From positions 310,001 to 374,000 of the forward strand of contig JABANP010000001.1 of NCBI GenBank assembly GCA_013115135.1: a stretch of DNA of 64,000 nt. Direction: 5' to 3'. A model generated the notes under the pieces. That model searched no databases. It had not been told where the DNA came from and was given only the letters and a program-made list of their open reading frames with translations. The DNA is from Perkinsus olseni (taxonomy: Eukaryota > Perkinsozoa > Perkinsida > Perkinsidae). Numbering within the stretch: position 1 is the stretch's first letter; each line of letters begins with the position of its first letter. The position numbers and the translations under genes are program-made. Below, in pieces: positions 1 to 13,709 of this stretch.

Positions 1-28
1 TAATTTTTTTCTGTATTTCTTTTCTCAG

Positions 29-277
29 GATGATGATCTTATAGAAGACGCCCTCGACACTGTCAGCACGGAGATGGGAAGGTCCAAGTCGACTTCTCCG
101 AGGAGAAAAGCACAGTCGGAGAGGAAGAGCAGCAGCAGTTCTTCGATCGGGGGCGGCATCCCTCAAGAGAAAGAGACACCGCCATCGACCACTGCCAGCT
201 CGGGGGGTGCAGGGGAATCCAAGAACGCCAGGCGCCGACATAACCAACAGAAGCGCCATAAGAAAGGAAGGAAATGA
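29..277 (+). CDS. C-terminal exon of an unrecognised protein (5' truncated)
   Basis: An intron ends at 28 (pyrimidine tract then ctcag). The exon that follows is open in one frame to a TGA at 275-277 and codes about 82 residues. It begins with an acidic stretch (DDDLIEDALD), passes through a Ser-rich run and a Thr/Ser/Gly spacer, and ends in a strongly basic tail (KNARRRHNQQKRHKKGRK). There is no recognisable domain. The basic tail would suit a nuclear or nucleolar protein, which is inference only. The rest of the gene lies outside the window. Confidence 0.6.
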   Translation, partial: DDDLIEDALDTVSTEMGRSKSTSPRRKAQSERKSSSSSSIGGGIPQEKETPPSTTASSGGAGESKNARRRHNQQKRHKKGRK

Positions 278-500
278 TGATGTTATTGATATTTAATAAT
301 CTTTAAATGATTAATTATTTCAATTACCGACAGCAGTTGCGTTCCGTAGTGGCCGGGAACCTCTTTCGACCAGTACTACGCCCACAACCGTCATTGAACC
401 AGGAAGTACCGTGTTTCATGAACGCAAGAGAGGGTTAATGACGTGATTTCACGGAGTTATGGTATAGAAGGCATGCAAATGATGAACATCATCACCGTCT

Positions 501-1051
501 TCACTCATCCTGTTCCTCGCACCATTGTTCAATAGCTGTAGCGAGCTCTTCAGCGGTTTGGGGCGTGAAGGGTTTGGTGCAGAAATGATCGAAGTTGTGG
601 GCCCAGCTTTGGGATTTGAGATCTTCGACACGGCCGGCGGAACAGCAGACCAACATAACGTTCCTGAGGGGAGCAAGCGGGATTCGAACCCACGACCTTC
701 CGCATGGGAATACCGAGCTAGTTCCTCGTTGCCCATCATCGTTCGGATCCTCTCGGCAGCTTCAGCGCCGCCCATCTTTGGGGGCATGTTGAGATCTAGA
801 AGGACGATTACCGGGTCGTCTACATCGTCACTCTCCTGCAGCTCCAACTGAGAGAACAGAATCGCGAGTAGGTCGATTTATGGTAGGACTGCTACGACGT
901 TATCGATGGCATCTTCTCCGCAGTTCACTCGACTGATCCGATCCTCATCAAAACCATGACAAGTTAGGCTCATCTCGGCCACGTCGAGATTGTCGTCCTC
1001 GTCATCAGCCAGCACCAAGTCCACGGCCTCAACTCCCGAGAAAGTGGGCAT
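501..1051 (-). CDS. Stand-alone response-regulator receiver (CheY-like) protein
   Basis: Three exons (1051-899, 847-714, 663-501) give about 149 residues, almost exactly one receiver domain. Visible landmarks are the acidic pocket (ADDEDDN near residue 17), the phospho-acceptor Asp in LLDLNMPP on strand 3, the small-residue position in VCCSAG after strand 4, and the conserved Lys in CTKPF on strand 5. Such domains accept a phosphate from a histidine kinase. There is no output domain and no kinase in this window, so the partner is unknown. ATG 1051 is the Met directly before the domain; an upstream in-frame extension looks like leader. The second intron (664-713) carries a tRNA T-arm; removing it restores a clean strand 4. 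Short receiver-only proteins occur in protists, but I cannot say which pathway uses this one. Confidence 0.85.
664..713 (-). other. 50-nt intron containing a sense tRNA T-arm
   Basis: On the minus strand the intron runs from gtattccc to ctcag. Its 3' half is ggtcgtgggttcgaatcccg (plus positions 677-697 hold the motif), a T-stem/T-loop with a full B-box. The flanking exons join as ...NEELA-R-NVMLVCC..., which continues the receiver fold, so the intron call does not depend on the motif. Confidence 0.8.
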
Positions 1052-1292
1052 GATAAATAATCTCTGGCCGTAAATTGCTACCTGCTGCGTAGCTATCATT
1101 CCAAACCCATTGCCAAGTCGGTTGGGAAGCAGATTCACAGCAACCGTAAGATACCTTGAACGTGTCAAGAGCGTTAGGAAATTGCAAGATTGCAAGATGG
1201 ACAGAAGTCTTTCCTTTTGCGCGTGATCGATTTCGCTATAGCTTTTCCCCCTGTCTTGGTCTTCCTTTACGGAGAAGTCATCAACTGCAGCG

Positions 1293-1852
1293 ATGCCGTC
1301 TTACAACCGTTTCGTGGAGCCTGGCCGCTTCTGCACCGTCACCTACGGTCCCGATGAGGGCAAGCAATGCACCATCGTGGACGTCATCGACCACCGAAGG
1401 GTCGTCGTTGACGGACCTAAGAACGTCACCGGTAATAATCGCAGGGAAACTCAGGATGGATGGTGATTGCTGAATGTGAATTTGGAATGGTGTGGTATCA
1501 GGTGTCGGTCGCCAGCAGATCCCTCTCCGCTGGTTGGCTCTCTCCGATTTCGTCGTCCCCAACACTTTCCGTGGTGCTCACGGCCCCACCGTAGCCAAGG
1601 GTCTTAAGGAGGGTGATGTCCTTGCCAAGTTCAACGCCACTAGATTCGCTCGCAGGCGTGTCGCCCGCAAGAACAAGCTCGCGTAAGTATCTTTAGGTCG
1701 CGCTGGCATTTCGTAAATGCACGCCCCAACCGGAGCATTGTTCTCTTTCTTTCAGTCTTACCGACTTCGAGCGTTTCAAGGTTATGGTTGCCAAGAAGCG
1801 CATCGGTCAGGCTATGCGTGCCTCCATCAACAAGATCCGCAAGCAGCACTAA
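1293..1852 (+). CDS. RPL14: 60S ribosomal protein eL14
   Basis: Three exons (1293-1431, 1502-1682, 1756-1852) encode 138 residues. The N-terminal half is the KOW/SH3-like eL14 fold (RFVEPGRFCTVTYGP, then IVDVIDHRRVVVDGP), and the C-terminal half has the family signature LTDFERFKVMVAKK. Introns are 70 and 73 nt with GT-AG ends, phases 1 and 2. It is a structural protein of the large ribosomal subunit. Codon choice is rich in C-ending codons, as expected for a highly expressed gene. Length matches lower-eukaryote eL14 proteins. Confidence 0.95.
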
Positions 1853-2229
1853 TCGGTGTATGATGCTGATGCTCCCACCATTCACCTTGTTGTTGATCGT
1901 ATTAGCACCACTGTGGATGATGACGACGACTGAGGCTGTATGATGATGACCAGGCTGCATATTATAATGAGTTGCGTTTCACGTGATGGGGAAGTATCGG
2001 AAATATCTTAGGTTGGTTCTGGTAAGATGCAAAATAGGTGAAGCTGGAGACTAATGTTTGGGCTCACCAGAAGTTATTCATGCTGGGGCCCAAGATACAC
2101 ACGCATAGCGCGAGCTAGGACAGGGCTTACGACGTTAGACATCTGAATTTTCAATCATGAACCGTCCGTCCTGACTGTAATCGGTTTGGTTATTGTTCTT
2201 CTCCTTTCGCAGCAGTGGTTGTAGTAATA

Positions 2230-4610
<2,381 letters not shown>

Positions 4611-5325
4611 TGTCCAGTAGACAATTATCGCAGCATGACCATCATCATTACGAACTCGTAGACTATTCTGGTGAGCCGCCGCCATCCGACACATCTTGCT
4701 CTTCCTTACTCTCTAGCAGTCATCTGTACCTTTTATTATCATGTCGTCGTCATAATCCTCGTCGTCGGGCTGTGCTGGTCTCATCCACTGATCATGTAAT
4801 CGATCGTCTGGGCGCGCGCTTTTGTGGCTGCCGTCGTTGTATTATCATCATCATAATTATACCGGCTTCGTAGTGAGCGGAGAATCGTTGTGGAGGCATA
4901 AGTTACCTTGCAAGCGTTTGTCGACGGTGTTGGTAATTTTGTGGCGCGTGACGAAGTCCAGGCTCTTAGCGTGCTGCGAGACGCTGGACGTGCATTGTCT
5001 CTCTTCTCCTGTTTTCTACTTGTATAAAAGATTTTGCACTCGATCCATGGTCACGGTAAGATCAGCTACTACTACTTCGGTGATTGTGATGATGATGTTC
5101 TTGGTTGCGGATCGTCGTTGTTTCGATCATCATCGTGAAGCAGTGGTCGGAGGAAGCACTTGTCATCATCATCATTATTATCATCGACGCCTACTAGCCT
5201 CTCATCATTCCCGCAGAATAGTTGGTAATAATAATAACAACAGCAGCACCATCAACCATTATACTGATTTCTCCTTGGCGTTGAGTTCAAATTGAGGATT
5301 ACTCGGAGGAAGCGTTGCCATCGTA
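4611..5325. other. Non-coding stretch between PP1 and the EF-hand gene
   Basis: Long open frames here are His/Ser-rich readings of repeated catcatcat and cgtcgt runs and show no domain or splice logic. I see PP1 3' flank, short trinucleotide runs and then the 5' leader of the next gene. Confidence 0.5.
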
Positions 5326-6303
5326 ATGTCTGAGGCCTCGGGCGAAGCGAAAAATCGACAGTCCGTCGACCCCGATGGTTGAACAGGAAGAGACCGGGGA
5401 TCGAACCTCTGCGGGCGAAGACGCAGACAAATCACGCAAAGACACTCAAGAAGAGAAAGAGGAGTTGACAGAAGCCGAGAGAACGATTATCGAGCTGGAG
5501 GGTCTCGGGGTAGGGGATACGGAAAACGTCCAATATCGTATCAGAGTGAGCAGGTCAAGTTCCCGACAGTCTCCGAGCTCGGCTACGACTTCTCCCTTCA
5601 GGAAGCTCATGGCATTTGTGAGAAAGTAAGGCAGCAATAATTTCCCTCAAGTTACGATTGGTGGCCTCATTGGAGTCGGTCCCCGCAGGATATCGCTGAA
5701 CTCGCCCGGGAATTCCAAACCGTCAATGTCGTTGGCGACGGCGTGATAACTTCAATAGAGGCTCGAGCTGCATTCAACCGGTGAGCGGCATGCTTGCAAG
5801 AATTCTGCTGATTTCTGTCGTCAGGGCGGGTGGGTCGAGCAGTGACGACGAGTTTGCTGATGTATTGACGAAATCTATTTTCATGTCGATTACGATCCTT
5901 CCCTAGGCACTCAATCAGGCTGACCCGTCCGGCAAAGGGCTACTGAATTTCCAGGACTTCATGAGGTGGGCACCCGTCGATTAAGCAGCTGTGAGGGGTC
6001 TGTGGTATCAGGCTCGTATCCTTATTGAGAAGAAGCGTCATAACAGAGCAAGAGGTTATTGAAGCCTTCAAGATCTTCGACAGAGATGGTTGTGGCAAGA
6101 TAGATGCAGCTGAGCTCATCAACGTGATGACGTCGATGGGAGACGCGTTGACCGAAGAAGAGGCGGACGGGATGATTCGACAGGCCGATGCAACGGCCAC
6201 CGGTGAGGTTATCATCTCTGTTGTTTCCCGAGTATGATCGGCTTTGCCATCAGGGACGGTGGACTACCACATTTTCGCCAAATCAGTTCTGCACATGTTA
6301 TGA
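5326..6303 (+). CDS. Centrin/calmodulin-like four-EF-hand protein
   Basis: Eight exons fit one frame: 5326-5377, 5427-5509, 5554-5625, 5689-5780, 5825-5861, 5907-5965, 6012-6202, 6254-6303, about 212 residues. After a charged N-terminus (MSEASGEAKNRQSVDPD) come four EF-hand units in the usual spacing: a degenerate first loop (VVGDGVITSIEA), a second with DPSGKGLLNFQDF, a canonical third (DRDGCGKIDAAE) and a weak fourth (DATATGTVDYHIF). Only the third loop has a full set of calcium ligands; loops 1, 2 and 4 lack key acidic residues, notably Glu at position 12. The order and the long N-terminus resemble centrins (basal body or contractile fibres), but a calmodulin-like role cannot be excluded. 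The start at 5326 is preferred because it lets the 49-nt intron at 5378 be spliced in phase. Confidence 0.85.
5378..5426 (+). other. 49-nt intron containing an antisense tRNA T-arm
   Basis: The intron begins gttgaacagg and ends gacgcag. Between them ggggatcgaacctctgcg is the reverse complement of a T-arm (ggttcgatcccc). Splicing joins codon GA.. of the first exon in phase to DKSRKDTQEEK, and gives exactly 28 codons in the next exon. Confidence 0.65.
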
Positions 6304-6370
6304 TAGTAGTTGTACTTCATCAAGCGTTGCGTTGAAAGTCCTCACTTAACTAACCCAACGCCACTCACAG

Positions 6371-7537
6371 TTAACCAAAAAATCGTCCAGCCAAGTCGGC
6401 GATGCCCGACTGCGCGCTTATATTTTGCACACGATTTTTCAGCTGGGACCCGATACTCGTAGCAGCCGCAGCACGCTCGTCCTGAAACCGAAACCCTCGC
6501 TGCCTCGGCCAAGGTATCGAGGAGGTTACCTGGCTTGCCGTGGACGACGGGCGTGGCTCCCTTCCTAATGCCGATGATGACTCGGTTGATAGTTTGCCAA
6601 TTCTCTCTGTCAGTCGCTCTATTTGCTCGACAAGCTCAGTTTCTCGAGTCTGAGCTCGGGCACGCTGACGATTCAAAATTTCCAGAATCACCTGAAAATA
6701 TTCTCCAAAACGGTGCTCGGCCGTCCGCGGTACTTTCGGGTCATCCGAGGCCTCAGCCAACGAGAGCTCCTCTTCGTCTTCTTCGTGGATGGGCCGGCCA
6801 CCAAAACTTCCTTCGGAATCTCCACTCATGACTTGCATCAATTGCGACGAGAGCGCCGTGTTGGAGCCTGTGATGGATGATGTGGCATCAATCGACAGCA
6901 GCAGCTGCTGCTGTTGTTGTTACTCCGCAATCTGTTCATCTCTTGCTCGAGTTCAGTGTTGCGTCGCTTCAGCTGATCATTTTCCACCTTCACTGTCTCA
7001 GCGTCTGCGGACAGGAGGGCCATCCGCTCGTTGTCGCCCCGAAGCGCCGAGACTTCTTGTAACAAATTATCGACCCGATCGACGTGAACCTGAGGAAAAC
7101 CTATCCACTTCTCAGTGGTCTCTTTCGACAGGCCACCTTGTCTTTGGTGGCTAACACTTGCCGCATGGCATCGATCTCTTCCTTTAAGTCCGTAACTGGA
7201 AGAAGCATTCCGCCATAGCGCCAGCGTAATCACACCTGAGTCCCTCAGCTGATCGGCCTCCCTTTGAACGGTCTCCAAGTACTGACGTAAACTGAGCTAA
7301 AGAGAACGTGCAGACACCACCAAAGGCTGCGGCCGTCAACTTACATTCTCACCCTGCAAGGCTTCGACCTGATTCCGGTGTACCTACTATCCACAAAAAG
7401 CGGTGGATACCAGCTGATTCATTCACTACTGTTGTTGCTAGCGCCTCGGACGTAGCATTCTTCAAAGCCCTCTCCCAGGCGTCGAGGGCTGCTACGTCGT
7501 CTTCTGTGCTCTGATGCGATGAGGCAGACGAAGCCAT
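6371..7537 (-). CDS. Coiled-coil protein of unknown function
   Basis: The frame runs from MASSASSHQSTEDD at 7537 through several small introns to LAGRFFG at 6371. The middle is a long heptad-like coil (QYLETVQREADQLRDS, then LLQEVSALRGDNERMALL, then KVENDQLKRRNTELEQEM). A second coil lies near EILNRQRARAQTRETELVE, and an acidic linker sits between them. Supported splices include a 58-nt intron that removes a CAG/CTG run near 6900 and an in-frame 48-nt intron (gtaacctcc to tttcag, near 6490-6540) that could be retained. Coil length and a short basic C-terminus suggest a scaffold or tether protein. I do not recognise the family. Confidence 0.6.
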
Positions 7538-8024
7538 CGTTGAGTCTGATCGCCGCTAAGTCCCCTCCGTACTGCGCAACTCAACAGGCCACTGAGTCCA
7601 ACCCAGACGGCTGCCAGAAAAAATTGTGCCTTCTGCAGATCCTGCTTTACAACTTATGACGCTACTACTAGCATGAAAAGACTAATGAGGCAGATGACAG
7701 AAATGAGATGACCGGATAGTCAGACCAACGTTTTTTACGATGATCATCGTTGTAATACACGAAGGGGAGTACGACAAGCAGCGAAATACCAAGTGATTCT
7801 GCTGCTCATTATGTTAAGTCAAGGTGGTGACTAGGCCTCCCTAATGGGAGAGGTCCCCTCGAGAGCAGCAGCAGCAAGGATAAAAATGCTCATAACTAAT
7901 CTACCTAAGGTTATTCGAGTTAATATAAACTACGTAACAACAACAGCTGCGAGCCTTCCCCGAGAAGCAGTGCTGAGCCAGGGCAATGTTTGCGGCTGCC
8001 TGGATAGATGGAGCGGTATCATCA
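7538..8024. other. Intergenic stretch, about 490 bases
   Basis: Both neighbours are on the minus strand: the coiled-coil start is at 7537 and the Mei2-like stop is near 8025. No convincing exon, RNA or repeat is seen here. Confidence 0.5.
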
Positions 8025-10695
8025 TCAGGACCCAGGAGAGAAGGTCACTCCCAAGGTGCCATGACCGATGCTGCCGCCGCCGCCCTCAGCGTCCCGTATG
8101 CTGTCAGGGTAGTCAACAGACTTCTTAAGTAAAGTCACTGAAGTTGACGAGGAGGAGAGTGTACGTTGCCGAAGAATCGTAGAGGCAACTGCGCCACTTT
8201 GAGTTGGGGTAGTCGATTCATTCTCAACATACATGGTTGTCTCGGAAGGAGGGGGCCTGACGCGCACAGGTCGATCGTCAGCTCGTAACCCGCACTCCTA
8301 CTACTACTACCCGAGATCCCCAGACAAATGCATCACGCTCGACTCGAAGCCAACAGCGCTGAGGTCAGTCGTGTAGGCCCGCCGACGATTCCCATTTCGA
8401 TCTGCGGGAAGTGTGGTACACCCTTCCCTCGAGTGGGCCTACGGTGGTGGTGATGGCGATGTGCGCGGCCGTTCCGCATTGAAGCCGGAATGAACTCCGG
8501 GGTGGTCAGAAGTCCCCCTTCAGGGCCGACAGCGTCTAGTGGGTCTGGTCTCCTAAGGAGGGAAGCTCCGAGGAGACCGATCCGAACACAGTCCTATCGG
8601 ACATGAGACGAGAGTGACAGGTGAATCGACGGAGCGAAGGCATGCTGGCGACCGCCACGTGACACAACTTCTACAACCACTCACCTGCCAGCTCGACTGT
8701 AATACCGTCGTCTGTCTGTAGCGTTCACGCGTATGTTAGTTGAGGGCCAGTTGCTAGGCTCGGGATAGGTAAGATACTGCTGCTGCTGCAGGTCGCCGCT
8801 GCAGGAGGCTTCGCAAGCGCGGACTGGGGTTACCGCGCTCGTCTCTGGAGTCACGGGAGAGAAAATGTCCTTCAAAGTCTCATCGCAGCTCCGATCACGA
8901 TGAACGTAAGTTGTGTTGCTCAGATAGTCTTGCTGGTGATGATGGTGATGGAATGTGGCCCGGCTGCCGCCATCGTTGATGACTATCGGACGATAGCCCT
9001 CCGGCATGTCAATGACGGGGGAGTTGTGGTAGTGTTCCACATTTGCTTCGAAGCCTACGATAGAGCTGCTGGCCCGGCGTGATGGTCACACCTTGGCAGA
9101 CCCACCTTGCACGCGAGCCCAACAAACTTGCAACCTCTTGACGTTCCACGCATCACCCAATTGAGACAGGCACACGTCTGAGGGACATCACAATCATCAT
9201 CATCAGCAGCAGTGGTGGTGGTGGTGGTGGTGATTATCACCAACCCACAGTCCTGGCCGCCTTACCGTTAAGTCTATTGTAAAACTCATCAACATACTCC
9301 GGCCTCCGTAAATTGACGAAGGCGTACCCGAGGTTGTTGCCCGAGGAGAAATCCAGAGGGGCATAGAAAAAGTCGATCTTGGACCTGAGCAGGAGGGGAC
9401 AGACTCCCCAGCGAAGCAGCCGAGGCGTTACTGAAATCCCAGTGTGAAGAGGGCGTCCAGAACCCTCGACTGTCCCATGGAGTAAGGGATGTTACGGAGC
9501 ATGACGGTAGAGCGAACATCTGAGGGCGGTTGGGGCTATCACGGCAGCTAACCTAGTAGCTTCCAACGCACACATACCGGCCGGTGTGGATTCGTTGGCG
9601 TTGGAAATTTTGTTGTAGTTGCTAGAGAGCCCATTGGCCGGCCGGGCGGCGGCGCCCAGGTTGAGGCCACGGGATGAACGGCGGTTGCTGTAGTCGTGGT
9701 TGAAGCTGCCCTGCCTCCGGCCCGGAGTGTACATCAGCGTTGGAGCTGTGCTTCTATTGTCGGCCTTGAAGGAGGAGCCCCCTGAGAAACAAGAAAGTGG
9801 TGGGCACCTTTGTTAGGTTGAGGACGCGATAGCAGTGAAAGAGTGTCCCTACCAACCGCGAACTCGAGTACCACATTTCGCCGAATAATTGGGCCCGAAT
9901 TACTATTCCCTTCGCTAGAGAGATCAGTTTCACAAGGGCACATCGCGGAGTTGAACAAGTGCTCGACTGTGGGGGCAATTTCACTCAAGTTGATGTTGGC
10001 CGTAAAGACATCCGTAGCAACTCCCACTGGGGCAGTAGATGCTAGGTAAACGGTGTGGGTTCCTCAAACGTCTCACGTCCTTTCCTTGGTGATCTTCTTC
10101 GCTTAGTAAGCTGGTAGTCGTGTTTCCCCTCAGCTGCATCGTCGGCCGTTCCTCCACAAACCATCGTTCCGTGACCTTCTTCGAGATCTGAGAGGGGCTT
10201 CTCAATTGCCGTATCAAGCAGCCAATGTCGGTCATTCGCCTCTTCTTTCTCACCATTAAACTCAGGATCGGTGGAGCCCTGGTGTTGGGCAAGTTCACAG
10301 ACTCCGGCCTTCATGGCCGCAGGGCAGCTCCGCTCCCGTCTGTACGTCACATTGCCTTGCAACGACTTGCGTACTCGGGACACCGTCCGAAGCAGGCAGG
10401 TCGACTCAGGCACGCATTCGGCATCGTCAGCATCATCATCCACAGCAAAGTCCGGCGGGTTCCCTTCCTCCTCGGAATCAGCGTCGATGACTCCCTTCAC
10501 CGGGTCCAGGAGGCGAAGAGAGATGAACGTATTCTTGAACTCAAGGGTGCCCACGCCATCTCGCCAGGAACTCGGGCTGACAACCCTCTTCTCGTCCAAG
10601 CCACCAGCGTCGCACCTCTCGCCGTTGGTGTGGATGCCTCCCACTCGGGGATCATCGACAAGAGAGGGGCTAAGGGGGTCCCCTTGAGGGTACAT
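8025..10695 (-). CDS. Mei2-like RNA-binding protein (C-terminal RRM_2 domain)
   Basis: The start is ATG 10695 and the last exon is 8256-8025, joined through a 428-nt intron (8684-8257) that completes an Arg codon. The N-terminal 200 residues are acidic and low-complexity. The C-terminal third carries the Mei2-type RRM: STVMLRNIPYSMG, then KIDFFYAPLDFSSGNNLGYAFVNLRRPE, then DAWNVKRLQVCWARVQG, then a tail with MPEGYRPIVI, the usual order in Mei2/AML proteins. His- and Gln-runs follow the domain. In yeast and plants the family controls meiosis by binding RNA; the role here is inferred from the domain only. A 35-nt splice is needed near 10040-10075 to keep the frame, shorter than other introns here, so that junction is tentative. 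Confidence 0.8.
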
Positions 10696-10977
10696 AACGA
10701 GTATAGGGAACGCTTCTTGTCACTTGATAATAGTCGGCGGCGTCTTGTGATATTGTGAAAAATGTGATATTATATCAAGCACGCCCAACAACTGTTCTTC
10801 GCCGCCGGCAAGCAGGGAAACTCTGAGAATGGACGGAAAGTAGGAAAGAGAGGGTGACTCCGCAGTCGGACCAGTGTCACTAACGCAAAGCGATTGGGGA
10901 CAAGGAGAGGTGAAATGCTGATCGAAGACATAAAATAAAATCTGCGGCGGTAAAGCATAAAAGCAGCAAATAGTAGT

Positions 10978-13538
10978 CTATAGCGATGGGGGCGTCTTGA
11001 GCCTTTCCGGAGTGGGAGGGTGGAGTAGGTCGTCATGGTAGGCGGGGACTTCTTCCGGGGTGTTGTAAAGAATAGGGGGATGACCTCGTGGCCACCAGTT
11101 GGCCTTGCCTAGTAATGATACAAGCGAGGGGGTAACTATACCCTGCATGATGAAGGCATCCAGAACGATAGCTGTGACCAGTATGAAGCCAGTCTGGTTA
11201 ACCATCGGGGTTGATGAAAAAAGTAGTCCACAGAACGTGATGGTCATGACAGCGCCCGCTAACACAACGACTTTACCGGCCTTCCACACACCGATGCGGA
11301 CAGAGGCCCTGTCGGCCACACCACGATCGTGCTCCTCGACGATGCGGCCCAGAAGGAAGATGTCATAGTCGAGGCTCAGTCCGAGGACGACAGAGAAGGC
11401 TAAGGGCAGAGCTATCCAGGAGAGACCGTCGGAGGTCGATTCAGAAGACACCGCCTGCCAGTTGAGGAAGTCTAGCCAGCCGCGTATGTAGACCCCCGCA
11501 GCGAAGCCGAAGGAGAAGACGAGGGTGACGGCGATGGTGAGGACTCCCCTCAGGGCAATGAGTACCGATCTATAAACCACACCCACGAAGACTAGGCAAA
11601 CAGCAGCGGTGGCGGCGACGAACTCCGGTAGGCTTCGTACGACGGCCGCCATAGAATCATGTGATGATACAGAGACACCGGTGAGCCAGACCAACAGTGT
11701 ACCATTGCTGTCATGGACTGCAGTGGTGATGACATCGCGGAGGTCCTGCGTGAACTCGGAGGCCTTGAGAGAGGTTGGGCTATCGTCAGCTATGAGGGTG
11801 ACCTTGAGGGCACTACCGTCGGGGCTCATACTCTTCTTCAGGCCGTCTTGGTACTGCTTGCAGCGAGCATCAGTACATAGAGGGGAGGTCAGGAATTTGG
11901 CGAGGTTAAAGTCGATCTCAACCGCCGCTTGTCCGGGCACTTTGACATACATCGAGCTAAGTAGCGATCCCCTAGGGTGCTGCTGCATCAATTCTTGGTT
12001 AATCTTCCTGCACAGGTTCAACCCAGCCGTCCAGTATTCTTCTGAGAAGACGTCACCACCGGTGGCTTCGAAGACCAAGTTGAACGGGCCGCTCATACCC
12101 GGGCGTGAAGGCCGCTGAAATCCGAGCTGATGTCTCGCCAACAGGGGAGTCTCTTGGGCTGGCCGTGGAGACATTGGAGGTGATCGTAAGGAAGGAACAA
12201 GCCCATCCAAAAACCGCGACTATGGCGCACAGCAGAATGATAGAGACGACAGCAGCCCAACGGGTTGTGACGAAGCCACCCCATCTGTACCAGAAGCGAT
12301 GACCGGACCAACGACTGCACCTAGCGGAGCGAGGAGGGCGGACGGCCGGGGTGCCTTCAGGGGAGGGACTGGGTTCAGACCGACGACGATGACGACAGGA
12401 GCACCAGGACCAGCAGCGGCAACAGCAGTTGTTGTTACCGAACGAACCGAAAAACTTCGGAAAGGTGATGATCAAGGTAGGGCCAAGCGTGAGATTGACT
12501 GATACTGCGCAGAGAGCGGAGATCATGAGGGCTAGGCCGATGCTCCTGAAGAGGCCAATGGGGATTATCATGAGCCAGACAAAGCACACGAAGAGGATGC
12601 TTCCCAGAGCTGAAGACAACATGGCCGCTGTGTTGCAGCATTTCCTTGCAGGCTTCATAGGGCGACCTGTGGTGCACTCCGACGATCTCCTCTCTGAACC
12701 TTGTTAGGAGTATCAATGAATAATCTATACACAGGGCCATGAGCAGAAAGAACATCATCACCGGTGCCCCAGTGTTCACGGGCATGAACAATGATAGGAT
12801 ATAAAGACAGGATCCACAAATCGCTATTGAAAAAAGTAAGCATGTTAATGGTAACAGAAGAAGACGCCACGACCGCAGCGAGAAAGCCAACAGAAGGAAG
12901 GCGAGAGGCAGTACGACCGCGTGTGTTATACCCAACTCTCGCTCAGTAACTTTTGAAGACTCGTCGCCCAAAGCCAGTATGCCCGCCCAACCCACAAACA
13001 ATCCACGATCGCCGTACTTCGTAACCACAGCATCAGTGGTGGCCCTTTCAAGGCCTCCAACCTTAGTGAGACCAGCCTCGAAGGCGACGGTAAAAAGAGT
13101 CGTCCTATTATCAGGGGAAAGGTACAAACTCGTCGGCTCGCCTGACTGTTGAGCCCCTAAGAAGTCTTTTATCTCAACCTTCGTACCGGCCGGGAAGGAG
13201 GTGCGCACCGTCTCTGTGAGGTTGTTCAACAGACCATCGTCGAAGAGGTTCCCTGGATGCCCTTGGTTGAGCGATACAAGGAAAACCTCTGGTGAGCCGA
13301 ACTTATTCTGCGGGAAGAGGTCGAAAGTCCTTTGCGTGGCTTTGTACGCTGACGACCCAGCCGGTGCATCGAGGGCGCTGGTCATGTAGTCAAACATATG
13401 GACGACGCCCACAACACCCAGACCGAATAGGATGAGCCAGAAGGGTATGAGAAAGTATCTTAATAGGTGGAGAATTTCAAGATACTTGCCAACGAACACC
13501 GCATGCTGCTTGATGGGATTCCCGCAGATTCTACTCAT
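10978..13538 (-). pseudogene. MMPL/RND-type membrane transporter with two +1 frame breaks
   Basis: This is a paralogue of the next gene, with the same order of features: an N-terminal membrane helix (LRYFLIPFWLILFGLG), a large soluble loop, a helix bundle with LCIDYSLILLTRFREE, a Cys-rich cytoplasmic linker, a second loop, and a second bundle with LSLDYDIFLLGRIVEEHD. It ends in a NWWPRG motif typical of MMPL proteins. The reading frame shifts by +1 at 12603-12605 (after SSG) and again near 12098-12100 (after FTPG). In each case dropping one G from a GGG codon restores perfect alignment to the intact copy. It could be a decaying duplicate, a consensus error or a gene using frameshifting. Start ATG 13538 gives the short basic N-terminus MSRICGNPIK. 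Confidence 0.75.
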
Positions 13539-13709
13539 TTGACAGTTGCAGAAGCAACAACAACAACAAATACTGATGGAGATTGAGGTGCCATTGAGGG
13601 AACACAACACGGTAAGGCTGAGCGGCAGGGCCTACCTAGCACCCAGGAAACCGGGCACCATTCACCAACTCTCAAGAAAACCAATCAGAATGAACTAGGC
13701 GGAAATACT

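Noticed and set aside
4822..5295. 157-codon plus-strand frame rich in His and Ser
   Set aside because: It is a reading of catcat/cgtcgt runs without domain, splice sites or neighbours that support it.
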